DNA from: Pseudomonadota bacterium | Lineage (GTDB): Bacteria; Pseudomonadota; Gammaproteobacteria; Ga0077536 | DNA: 64,000 nucleotides | Assembly (NCBI GenBank): GCA_016719885.1 | Contig: JADJYF010000012.1 | Location: 62,001-126,000, forward strand | Reading direction: 5' to 3' | Shown here: one piece after another, positions 25,459-33,709 of the stretch | Numbering within the stretch: position 1 is the first letter of the stretch | Layout: each line of letters starts with the position of its first letter | The notes under the pieces: generated by a model | The model's input: the letters and a program-made list of their open reading frames with translations, nothing else | What the model was told of the DNA's origin: nothing | The model's database searches: none | Made by a program: the position numbers and the translations under genes

Positions 25459-27255
25459 TTGAGCCAGCCGCCTCGGCAAGCCGCCGTCACGTCCTCGCTC
25501 GCGCCCGACGCCACCGACCACGGCGGCGACGCGCATCGCCACCCGTTTCTCGATCGACGTCACGAACACTGGCTGCTTGCGTCCATGCTGCTGGTGCTGC
25601 ATACCGCGCTCGACAGCGGCATCGACACCCAATTGGCCAGCGCGCTGATGGTCACGCATCTCGGCCTGTTCTTCCTGTGGCAACCGATCTGGCAGCGTGA
25701 GCAACGGGTCGACCTGCCGGCGCTGGCGGTGACGCTGATGCTGGTGGGTGCGATGCTGTGGCTGACTTGGTGGACGGTATTCGCGTGGCTGGTGCTCCTG
25801 ATCGGCATCCTCGCCGGCCGCTCGTTCTCGACGCGCCGCGAACGCTATGTCTACATGCTGTCGCTGGCGATGCTGGTCAGCGAGCTTCTGATCAACTGCA
25901 CCGCGCAGCTGTTCCTGGCCAAGCCGCTGGCGCCCGGCATTACCCAGAGCTTTCGCCTCGGCCTGTATCTCGCGCCCGCGGTGCTGTACGCCATGCCGCC
26001 CATCATCGCGCCACCGCGCGATCCGTTCCCGGTCGATTTCTTTCGCGGTATCACCTTCGCGCTGTTGACCGCGCTGCTGGCGGTGTTCAGCGTGGCCATG
26101 ACGCTGCGCTTGGGGCTCGAGTACCCGCTGGCCTTGATCGCGACACTCATGGCGCTCGGCGTGTTCCTGTTCTTCCTGTCGTGGATCACGACGCCCGGCG
26201 CCGGCAGCATCGGCCTGCTGGCGGTGTGGGAGAAATCCGTGCTCAACATCGGCACGCGTTTCGAATCGTGGCTGGCCAATGTCTCCAACCTCGCCAGCCA
26301 ACGGCCCGAGGCCGATGATTTCCTCGACGACGCGGTGGCGGCGCTGGTCGACATTCCGTGGATAGCCGGCGCGGCGTGGGTGAGCAGCGGCAGCCACGGC
26401 ATGCACGGCCATTCGTCGCCCCATGCGCTGGCGCTCGAGACCGAGGCGCTGTCGGTGACGCTCTATACCGAGCGCAGCGTGAGCTCGGCGCTGCTCATCC
26501 ACTGCCGGCTGCTGGTGCAGGTGCTCGGGCATTTCTACGTCGCCAAGCAGCGCGAGCGCGAGCAGGCCGGCGCCGCGCACCTGCGCGCGGTGCATGAAAC
26601 CGGCGCGCGCGTGACCCATGACATCAAGAACCTGTTGCAGTCGCTCAACACGCTGGCCGCGGCGCTGCAGAGCGCCAGCGACGCGCACCAGGAACAGCGT
26701 GGCTTCGAATTGCTCAAGCGGCGCCTGCCGGACATCGCCCAGCGCTTGAAAGTGGCGCTGGAAAAACTGCAGCGGCCGCAAAGCGCGACGACCACGCTGG
26801 TGCCCGCCGCGCGCTGGTGGCGCGAGCTCGGCGAGCGTCTCGGCGACGACGACATCGCGCTCGAGGCCCGCATCGACGATGGCGAGCAGCCGCTGCCGGG
26901 CGAGTGCCTGGACAGCATCGTCGACAACCTGGTCGACAATGCGCGGCACAAGCTCGCCGCCGGCCAGGCCGGCAGGCTGGTGCTGAAACTGGTGGTCGAG
27001 AACGGCACGCTCAGGCTCGAAGTGCGCGACGACGGCCAGGCCATCGACGAGCACATCGCGCGCCAGCTGTTCCAGCGGCCGGTGCCTTCACGCACCGGGC
27101 TCGGCATCGGCCTCTACCAGGCCGCCGAGCTCGCGCGCCGCCATGGCTGTGGCCTGCGCCTGGCCGCCAATGTCGACGGCGAGGTGTGTTTCGAATTGAC
27201 CTGCGCGCGGAGCGCGGCCGCTACGGCAGCTGTCCCGCCGACACCATGCGGCTGA
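25459..27255 (+). CDS. Membrane sensor histidine kinase
   Basis: The 598-residue protein has six to eight hydrophobic segments in its first ~260 residues, then a GAF-like region, a dimerisation helix with the phosphorylated His in THDIKNLLQSLN, and an ATPase domain with the N-box SIVDNLVDNARHK and the G-box RTGLGIGLYQAAE. The start is a TTG preceded by GAGGGAG. Its layout resembles PilS or PrsK-type kinases. The only NtrC-type response regulator nearby is encoded at 40164-41594, so the two may form a pair controlling the pilin. Its 3' end overlaps the antisense pilin gene by 35 bases. Confidence 0.8.
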   Translation: MSQPPRQAAVTSSLAPDATDHGGDAHRHPFLDRRHEHWLLASMLLVLHTALDSGIDTQLASALMVTHLGLFFLWQPIWQREQRVDLPALAVTLMLVGAMLWLTWWTVFAWLVLLIGILAGRSFSTRRERYVYMLSLAMLVSELLINCTAQLFLAKPLAPGITQSFRLGLYLAPAVLYAMPPIIAPPRDPFPVDFFRGITFALLTALLAVFSVAMTLRLGLEYPLALIATLMALGVFLFFLSWITTPGAGSIGLLAVWEKSVLNIGTRFESWLANVSNLASQRPEADDFLDDAVAALVDIPWIAGAAWVSSGSHGMHGHSSPHALALETEALSVTLYTERSVSSALLIHCRLLVQVLGHFYVAKQREREQAGAAHLRAVHETGARVTHDIKNLLQSLNTLAAALQSASDAHQEQRGFELLKRRLPDIAQRLKVALEKLQRPQSATTTLVPAARWWRELGERLGDDDIALEARIDDGEQPLPGECLDSIVDNLVDNARHKLAAGQAGRLVLKLVVENGTLRLEVRDDGQAIDEHIARQLFQRPVPSRTGLGIGLYQAAELARRHGCGLRLAANVDGEVCFELTCARSAAATAAVPPTPCG

Positions 27256-28054
27256 CCAAGAGGGAACGCGAGACGGGCAGCACCAGGTCGTCGAACTCGC
27301 ACAGCGGCGTGTTCTCGCCGGCGTCGTCGGCACAACCGCTCTGCGACTGCGTGTAGGCGCGCGACATGAAATTGGCATTGCCATCGGCGTTTTCCGCTTC
27401 GTCGTCGTTGTCGGCCGGCACCGCGCCGCGCGGCACGTTGTCGAGCGCCGTGGCGCCATAGCCGTTGCGGCCGTGGGAGACGATCACGGCGGCGACGTTG
27501 TCCGCAGTGGCGGCGTTGAACAGGAACTTGCCTTCGGTGGTGCCGGCGGTGGCGACGTTGTCACCGCGGGTGGCGATGGTGATATTGCCCTGCGAACACA
27601 AGTCGAATTCCTGCACGGTGTTGCCATCGCAGGCGCTGTTCTGCGCGGGAAAGGTGAACTGCCTTTCACGCACGCGGTACGCGAGGTGATTGCCCCAGGC
27701 ATCGCCTCCCTCCACGCCGAGTTCGGCCCACGGCAGGAAGCCGCTCTGGTCGTCACACGCACCGCCGCCGGCGAGCGTGAATTGCGGGTCCGACATGCCG
27801 TCGCCATCGGTGTCCGGACAGGGCAGGCGTCGATGGGTGAGCGCGTAGCCGTACAAGGCTTCGGCGGCGCGCGCCATGGTGTCGAGCGTGCTGCGGCGGT
27901 CGCGCGCTTCGAGCTGGATCTGCACCGGACCAATGAGGCCGGCCGTCAGCATGCCGACGATGAAAATGACGATCGCCATTTCCAGCAGCGTGAAGCCACG
28001 CTGCCGCTGAAAGGGCGCGCACGCCTCAGGGCGCCAACGGCAGGACTTGATCAT
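27221..28054 (-). CDS. Prepilin-like minor pseudopilin with LPCPD domain
   Basis: FQRQRGFTLLEMAIVIFIVG is a class III prepilin signal with Gly-Phe cleavage and Glu +5. The mature protein has RRLPCPDTDGDGMSD, where DTDGDG looks like a calcium-binding loop, then GFLPWAELGV and WGNHLAYRV. The same layout recurs in the neighbouring larger protein. Start 28054 overlaps the upstream stop by 29 bases; 28096 is possible but longer. It is probably a minor, tip-located subunit of the MSHA-like pilus (MshO-like position). Confidence 0.75.
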   Translation of the reverse strand: MIKSCRWRPEACAPFQRQRGFTLLEMAIVIFIVGMLTAGLIGPVQIQLEARDRRSTLDTMARAAEALYGYALTHRRLPCPDTDGDGMSDPQFTLAGGGACDDQSGFLPWAELGVEGGDAWGNHLAYRVRERQFTFPAQNSACDGNTVQEFDLCSQGNITIATRGDNVATAGTTEGKFLFNAATADNVAAVIVSHGRNGYGATALDNVPRGAVPADNDDEAENADGNANFMSRAYTQSQSGCADDAGENTPLCEFDDLVLPVSRSLLVSRMVSAGQLP

Positions 28055-29921
28055 TGAAGGTGCTCGACGCGTCGCGACGCTCGTAGGTGTTGCCATCGAT
28101 TTTATTCACGCCTTCGAGATAATCCTTGAGATCGGCCGACGGCCGGACCTGCGCGGGCGTGGCCGGCGACGCCACTGCCGGCAGCGGCGGGCCGGCGGTC
28201 ACGACCACGCCGCGCACATCGTTGACGGTGCTGGAGGTGGTTTCGCCGGCGCGGGTCACGGTCAGGCGCAGGCAGTTGCCCGCCGCCTGGCAGCTCGGAC
28301 CGCTGTAACCCGGCGCCTCGCTGGCGGCGTAACGCACCAGCACGGTGTTCAACCATTGGTCGGTGAACAGCCAGGGCGGCAGGGCGCCGGGCGAAAGGTG
28401 ACGGTCGACGACCGGCGTCGCGGTCCACAGTTCGAGATCGAAAGGCACGCCGGTCAACACCAGCAGATTGCCGCCGACGAAATTCGTGAACTCGAGTCTG
28501 CCCGCGCCCAACAGCGTGCTGCCTTCGTAGTCGGCCACCGTCACGCGGCCGAGCGTGCCGGCCGGCCAGCTGCCGAGAGCGCGCACTTCGACGCTGCGGC
28601 GCGCGCCGGCGCCGGGCGGCAGTACGCGCGTGTTGCCGCCCAAGTCGAGCTGCCACACGCGACGCAGGCTGCGCCCCGGCACGCTGTAGGCATATTGCGT
28701 GGTGCAGCTCAGGTTCAAGGCATAGGCGGCGTTCTTGTCGCGGCCGAGCACGCAGCGGCCCTGGGCCCAGGGCGGCGCCGCGGTGCCGAGCAAGGGCGCG
28801 GGAAAGGTCACGGGGGTCGGCGTGGGCGGGCCGCTCACCGGCTTGTCGTTGATCATCTGCGTGCAGAAATTGTGGCGCAGGCAGGTCTCGGACGGCGGTT
28901 CGCTGCCGGTGAACTGCACGCTGCCGGTGCCGTCCAGCGACCACAGCGCGGAAAACGACGCGTCGAAATCCTTGTTCAACTGCATCAGCGGCAGGCGCGC
29001 CAGGGCCGAGCGCCCCTCGCCGACCACCGCCACGTTGAAGCCCGAGGTGCGCGGTGCGAGCCACGGCATGGCGTTGTCGCAGGCGGGATCGGTCGGTGCG
29101 CATTCAGGGTCGGCGCCACTCACCGCGTCGTCGTCGCCGTCGGGGTCGTTGTAGTAATTGCCGAGCGCGAGACCGACTTCGCGAGCGACGACCTTGGCGA
29201 CTTCGGCCATCAGTTCGCCACGCGTGATCACCATCACTGTATCGTTGTTGGCGGCGCTCGCGAGACGCGTGTAGCGGTTGTCGCCGAGCGTCGCGTTGTC
29301 ACCCTCCAGCCACGCGCCGGCGGTGTAGGCGTTGGCGCTGCCACGCGCCTGGCCGCTCAGCGCCGCGCCGGGCGCGATGATCACGGCCGCCACGTCGTCG
29401 ATGTCATCGACACTGAAGGCACCGGCCGCGTCGCTGTTGACGGGCGTGGTGACCATGCTGCGAAAATTTTCCGACACCGCGTACCACAGCGGTGCGCCGC
29501 TGCCGTCGGCGAGCGTCGTCAGGCCCAGCGTGCGGTAGGGCAAGAGACCGGTTTCGCGATCGCTGGCGGCACGGCAATCACCGGTGCTTTCCGCGACGCC
29601 CTGATCACTGCCGCCGAGCAGGTCGGGACACGGCAGTCGCCCCGGCCCCTTGTCCGGCGTGTGCACGCCATCGGCATAGCCGACCGCGTAGCCAATCAGT
29701 GCGCGCCGCGCCTGTCCCAAGGCCTCGGCCGTGACGAGGCGCTGCGCGGTCTCGCGCGAGGCGCGATTGTTCAAGGCCGACAGCATCACGAAGGCCGACG
29801 CCGTCACCACCAGCATCAGCAGCATGATCAGGGCCACGCCCCGCTGGCGACCAGGCGTACGCCTCACCGCCTGCGTCCGGCAGGCCTCAAGGCGGCGCGG
29901 CTGGCCGTTGCTGGTAGGCAT
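28026..29921 (-). CDS. Large PilX/MshP-like pilus-associated protein
   Basis: The 631-residue protein begins with a basic leader and RGVALIMLLMLVVTASAFVM, a PilX-type membrane helix without a clear Phe/Glu pilin site. The mature part contains RLPCPDLLGGSDQGV and TGLLPYRTLGLTT, paralogous to the LPCPD region of the next pilin, then an acidic Cys-bearing stretch (DPDGDDDAVSGADPEC) and a beta-rich C-terminal half. It overlaps the preceding mshK-like gene by 35 bases. It is likely to be a pilus tip or adhesin component. Confidence 0.7.
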   Translation of the reverse strand: MPTSNGQPRRLEACRTQAVRRTPGRQRGVALIMLLMLVVTASAFVMLSALNNRASRETAQRLVTAEALGQARRALIGYAVGYADGVHTPDKGPGRLPCPDLLGGSDQGVAESTGDCRAASDRETGLLPYRTLGLTTLADGSGAPLWYAVSENFRSMVTTPVNSDAAGAFSVDDIDDVAAVIIAPGAALSGQARGSANAYTAGAWLEGDNATLGDNRYTRLASAANNDTVMVITRGELMAEVAKVVAREVGLALGNYYNDPDGDDDAVSGADPECAPTDPACDNAMPWLAPRTSGFNVAVVGEGRSALARLPLMQLNKDFDASFSALWSLDGTGSVQFTGSEPPSETCLRHNFCTQMINDKPVSGPPTPTPVTFPAPLLGTAAPPWAQGRCVLGRDKNAAYALNLSCTTQYAYSVPGRSLRRVWQLDLGGNTRVLPPGAGARRSVEVRALGSWPAGTLGRVTVADYEGSTLLGAGRLEFTNFVGGNLLVLTGVPFDLELWTATPVVDRHLSPGALPPWLFTDQWLNTVLVRYAASEAPGYSGPSCQAAGNCLRLTVTRAGETTSSTVNDVRGVVVTAGPPLPAVASPATPAQVRPSADLKDYLEGVNKIDGNTYERRDASSTFNDQVLPLAP

Positions 29922-30333
29922 CGGATACGCGGCGCGAACCGGGATCGAAGGACTGGCCCGGTTTCAGCGTGACCTGTGTGCCGTCACGCCCGAGCGGCAC
30001 TTTCACGCGCTGCGCATCGCGCCCCGGCGGCGTGAGCCTGGCGGGCGCGGCGTCGCGGCCATTGACCCACACCGTGGCGGCGCCGGCCGAGCGCGCGATG
30101 TAACCGTTGACCGTGACCGGCTCGAGCGGCGGTTCGAGCGTCACCGCGCGCTCTTCGACGGGTGTTTCCTGCATGGCCTCGGCCTGCGCCGCGCGCACTT
30201 CGGCGCTGCCGTGGCGAGCGGCGTCGATGGCCGCGCGGTCGGCGGGTGTCAGGAACAGGCGCCCGAGCTCCGCGGCCTGCGCCATGCCCTGCATCGCCAG
30301 CCACAAGAGCCCGCAGACAAGTGCGCGCGTCAC
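29887..30333 (-). CDS. mshK: MshK-like (PilP/GspC-type) pilus biogenesis protein
   Basis: The GTG at 30333 overlaps the previous stop (GTGA), and the protein begins with a signal peptide (RALVCGLLWLAMQGMAQAAE). The 148-residue product ends in a small beta-domain with VTVNGYIARSAGAATVWVNG and GRDGTQVTLKPGQSF, the kind of loop seen in GspC/PilP/MshK proteins that bind the secretin. Position between the PilO-like and pilin-like genes matches mshK of MSHA loci. Assignment rests mostly on context. Confidence 0.6.
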   Translation of the reverse strand: MTRALVCGLLWLAMQGMAQAAELGRLFLTPADRAAIDAARHGSAEVRAAQAEAMQETPVEERAVTLEPPLEPVTVNGYIARSAGAATVWVNGRDAAPARLTPPGRDAQRVKVPLGRDGTQVTLKPGQSFDPGSRRVSDAYQQRPAAPP

Positions 30334-30947
30334 AGCGACAGGCCCCGCTCGCCGCCGAGATTGATGGTCCACCAGTCGAGGGTGCAATCGGCCTGCAGGT
30401 TGGCGGCGCCGGCGCTCAAGTCGAGTTCCACGCCGCTGCGCTTCAGGACGCATTTGCGCACCGCGTATTGACCGAGCGCATTGCTGTCCAGGGCCTGGAA
30501 CAGGCGCAGCAAATCACCTTCGTGCAGCAGCGCCAGGTTGAGAGTCATGGTGCTGGCATAGAGACGGTAGTCACCGAGCTCGAGGCGGAAGTCGGGTTTT
30601 GCTTCGTGCTGCGCGTCGAGCTTGTAGGCGACCTGCTGCAAACCGATGTCGTCGCTGGCGCGACGCAAAGCCTCCAGCCATGACAAGCGTCGCTCGCGGC
30701 CCAACAGGCCGTGCTCGTACAGGCGTCGGAACTCGGGAAAGAACTCGGCGATGATGCGTTCCTCGTCGTCGACCGCGAGATACTTCCGACTCGCCTCGCG
30801 AAACTCGGCGTGATGCGCCTGGTATTCGCGCTCCATGTTCTGGCGAAAGTAATAGCTGGCGGTGACCATCGCCGCCGACGCGGCGAGCGCCAGCACGAAC
30901 ACCACCAGCGTGCCGCGCAGGATGGTCCAGTCAGCCCGGCTGGCCAT
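30330..30947 (-). CDS. mshJ: MshJ-like (PilO-type) inner-membrane alignment protein
   Basis: The 205-residue protein has one N-terminal membrane helix (GTLVVFVLALAASAAMVTA), a coiled-coil stretch (about 35-75) and a ferredoxin-like periplasmic part with LEALRRASDDIGLQQVAYKL, as in PilO/GspM/MshJ. It would form the inner-membrane platform with the protein encoded just upstream, whose gene it overlaps by 17 bases. Confidence 0.7.
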   Translation of the reverse strand: MASRADWTILRGTLVVFVLALAASAAMVTASYYFRQNMEREYQAHHAEFREASRKYLAVDDEERIIAEFFPEFRRLYEHGLLGRERRLSWLEALRRASDDIGLQQVAYKLDAQHEAKPDFRLELGDYRLYASTMTLNLALLHEGDLLRLFQALDSNALGQYAVRKCVLKRSGVELDLSAGAANLQADCTLDWWTINLGGERGLSL

Positions 30948-32532
30948 CGCGCACCTCCAACACCAGTTTGATTCTGAAGGCCGGCACCACCGGTTCGCCG
31001 GCGCTGCTGGCGGTGCCGCTGACGCTGGCCTCCGGCCGCGTGTCGAGCGGATATTGCAGCACCGTCACGCCATGCACCTTGTCCTGCGCCTTGAGTTCAT
31101 CGGCGAGGCTGTCGACCACCGCGATGGCCTTGCGAAAGTCACCGTCGAAGGCTTCGAGGTGTGCGCTGAGTTCCGCCACCTGGTAATAGTGCCCGTCGCT
31201 CGCCGCCAGCGGCTCGCGCTCGGCGCGATGCGCGTCGGTGACCGTCACCTCGGCTTGCGGATCGGCCGCCGCCGTCCATGCCAGTTCGTCGAGCGTGACC
31301 ATCGGGCTGCGTTCCAGCACGCCGCCCAGCGTGCCGAGCAGCTGCGCGACATCGGGCTTGTACTGGCGCAGCGTCGCCACCGCGTCGACCGCGGTCTTGA
31401 TCTGCTCGGGCTCGACCGGCGTCGGCGGCAGCTTGGCGCGCGCCAGTTCGTAGCGCTGCCCGTAGAAGCGCGCCTTCTGCGTCGCGTCTAGGGCCTGCTG
31501 CTTGAAATTCACGCCTTCGATGAAATTGATACCGCTCCAGCCGCCGCTGCCGAGCACCATCAGGAGGCTGGCGGTGGCCAGCGCCAGGCGCAGACGGTGC
31601 AGCGTGTAGTACTGCGTTTCTTCCGGCCGCGCGTAGTGGTTGGCGGGCACTTCGCTGGCCAGCAGGCGTGCGAAGATGACGTCGCTGAAGTGCGAGCCGC
31701 CACCTTCGCGCAAACCCACGCGCGCCACCACCTGGTCGACATCGAGCAGCACGAACTTCTCGTTGTCGCTGTCGTGGCAGTGCTGCTCGAGTTCGGTCAG
31801 CAGCTGGCCGTGAGAGAGGATGTAGATGCTGAGCGGACTGTCGCGCGAGATCAGCGCCAGCGAATTGAGATAGCGCCTGAGCTTCTCAACTTCGCCGAGC
31901 AGGTGATCGGCGAACGGCACCGAACCCAGGCGCGGCATGTGGGCGAGGCGGCTGATCTTCAATTGCCCGTCGCGGAAGAAGGTCTGGCGCAGGCCGCTGG
32001 CCTTCTGCAGGCTGATCAAGAGCACGTTGGAACCGACCGCGCCGATGCGTTTCAAGAGGCGCTCGCTCAATATCGGCAGGGAGTAGATGCCGGCCACCGG
32101 CACCTTGTGCGCGCTGAGCGGCGCCAGCCATGCACTCAATATCTCGGGGCGGGTGATGGCTGTCAGCAACACGCGGTCATCCTTGCGCCCCTCGCCCTCG
32201 CGGCCTTGGCCGAGCGCATGGTGATAGGGCGTGCCGCGAAACAGGCGCGCGTACTTGCGCGCCAGCACCGCGCGACGATCGACGGCGCCGACATGGGGAA
32301 TGGTGTCCTGGCGGTATTCCTCTTCGACCACGTCGACCAGCACGCACAGCGGCGCCTGGCCGATCTCCTTCAAGCAGCGGTCGAACAAGGCGTAGCCATG
32401 GTCATCGGCGGCGAAGATATAGGCCTGCGCCAGGCGCGCGCCATCGAACAGGTACAGAATCGCCCGATCGCCACTGACCAGGAGCACCCGCGGTGGCGGG
32501 CTGCTAAAAATTGATCTTAGTGAACGAATCAT
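30931..32532 (-). CDS. mshI: MshI-like (PilM-PilN/GspL-type) pilus assembly protein
   Basis: The 533-residue product combines an actin-like cytoplasmic part (about 1-300, with VLLVSGDRAILYLFDG) and one membrane helix (about 320-340, LRLALATASLLMVLGSG), followed by a coiled coil and a periplasmic domain. This is the PilM plus PilN or GspL arrangement expected for MshI. It overlaps the mshG-like stop by 29 bases. It links the cytoplasmic ATPase with the platform proteins. Confidence 0.7.
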   Translation of the reverse strand: MIRSLRSIFSSPPPRVLLVSGDRAILYLFDGARLAQAYIFAADDHGYALFDRCLKEIGQAPLCVLVDVVEEEYRQDTIPHVGAVDRRAVLARKYARLFRGTPYHHALGQGREGEGRKDDRVLLTAITRPEILSAWLAPLSAHKVPVAGIYSLPILSERLLKRIGAVGSNVLLISLQKASGLRQTFFRDGQLKISRLAHMPRLGSVPFADHLLGEVEKLRRYLNSLALISRDSPLSIYILSHGQLLTELEQHCHDSDNEKFVLLDVDQVVARVGLREGGGSHFSDVIFARLLASEVPANHYARPEETQYYTLHRLRLALATASLLMVLGSGGWSGINFIEGVNFKQQALDATQKARFYGQRYELARAKLPPTPVEPEQIKTAVDAVATLRQYKPDVAQLLGTLGGVLERSPMVTLDELAWTAAADPQAEVTVTDAHRAEREPLAASDGHYYQVAELSAHLEAFDGDFRKAIAVVDSLADELKAQDKVHGVTVLQYPLDTRPEASVSGTASSAGEPVVPAFRIKLVLEVRDGQPG

Positions 32533-33709
32533 AGATGGGCCCCAGGATGGCCGCGATTATCCAGAACAGCACGGCGCCCAGCGCGATGGTGATGATGGGC
32601 ATGATCATCGCCTGCAGACGCTGCACCGACTCGGCGACGTCACGCGTGTAGAAATAGCTGACGTTGTCGAGCGCGTTCTCTAGCGCGCCGGTGTTTTCAC
32701 CGACCCTGAGCATGCGGATGACCAGCGGCGGGAACAGGCCGGTGGCGGCAAAACTGCGACTGATGCCGCCGCCGTCGGCAATCATGCGCCCGGCCTCGCG
32801 CATGGCATTGGCCACCGCGCGGTTGCCCGCCACGTTCTCGGTGGTGCGCACGCATTCCAGCACCGTGATGCCGGATGAGTACATGATGGAGAACACGTTG
32901 CATACGCGCGTGACGATGAGCTTCTTCAACACCGGGCCGATGAGCGGCAGGTTCAGACACAGGTCGTCGAACCATTCGGCGAAACGCGGGTTGGTCTTGA
33001 ACGCCAGCACGCCACCAAGTGTGCCGGCCAGCGGCAGGAACAGCACCAGGTACCAGTACTCGGTGAAGAATTTCGAGGTGGCGATGAGCGCACGGGTCTG
33101 CAGCGGCAGGGCCTGGCCCATGGTGGCGAGGAAGCTCACCAGCTTCGGCACCACGAACATCATGAGAAAGAACAGCGCGAGGAAGATGAACACCGTGACG
33201 ATGGCGGGATAGGTCAGGATCTGCTTGGTGTAGGCCGCCTGCTCATCCTGCCATTTCAGGTTTTCGATGATCTTGGCCAGCACGCGCGTCAACTGGCCGC
33301 TTTCCTCGCCGGCGCGGATGAGGCTGACGAACACCGGCGAGAACACGAACGGGAAATCAGCCATCGCCTGCGACAGGTTCTTGCCGCCCTCGATGCCTTC
33401 GATCATGGCCGCCGTCACTTCGCGCAGACGCCGGTTGTCGACCGTGTCGCGGAGATCCGACAGCCCCTCGAGGATCGGCACGCCGGCCCGCACCAGTTGC
33501 TCGAGATGAAAGCAGAACGTGATGAGGTCGATGCGCTCGATGCCGCGCCCGGTGACGTTGCGATTGCGTGACGGCAGTTCGCGGAAATTGACCAGGTCGA
33601 GGCCCATGCGCGCGAGGCGCGTTTCCAGGTCGGCCGGGTTGACGGCGTCGACGCGCCCCTGCAGCACGCGGCCTTGGGCGTTGATGGCCTTGTAGCGATA
33701 GGCTTCCAT
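32504..33709 (-). CDS. mshG: MshG-like (GspF/PilC family) inner-membrane platform protein
   Basis: The 401-residue protein has two GspF domains. The first includes LEQLVRAGVPILEGLSDLRD and the second YSSGITVLECVRTTENVAGN. Three membrane helices are evident, e.g. IVTVFIFLALFFLMMFVV and MIMPIITIALGAVLFWII. The ATPase drives this protein during pilus extension. Its ATG shares bases with the mshE-like stop, so the genes are coupled. Confidence 0.9.
   Translation of the reverse strand: MEAYRYKAINAQGRVLQGRVDAVNPADLETRLARMGLDLVNFRELPSRNRNVTGRGIERIDLITFCFHLEQLVRAGVPILEGLSDLRDTVDNRRLREVTAAMIEGIEGGKNLSQAMADFPFVFSPVFVSLIRAGEESGQLTRVLAKIIENLKWQDEQAAYTKQILTYPAIVTVFIFLALFFLMMFVVPKLVSFLATMGQALPLQTRALIATSKFFTEYWYLVLFLPLAGTLGGVLAFKTNPRFAEWFDDLCLNLPLIGPVLKKLIVTRVCNVFSIMYSSGITVLECVRTTENVAGNRAVANAMREAGRMIADGGGISRSFAATGLFPPLVIRMLRVGENTGALENALDNVSYFYTRDVAESVQRLQAMIMPIITIALGAVLFWIIAAILGPIYDSFTKINF

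Noticed and set aside
25384..27054. 556-codon minus-strand frame opposite the histidine kinase
   Set aside because: It is a His/Arg/Gln-rich antisense shadow; the plus-strand kinase has all catalytic boxes.
28047..29972. 641-codon plus-strand frame opposite the PilX-like gene
   Set aside because: It is an antisense shadow with biased His/Arg/Gly content; the minus strand has a membrane helix and paralogous domain.
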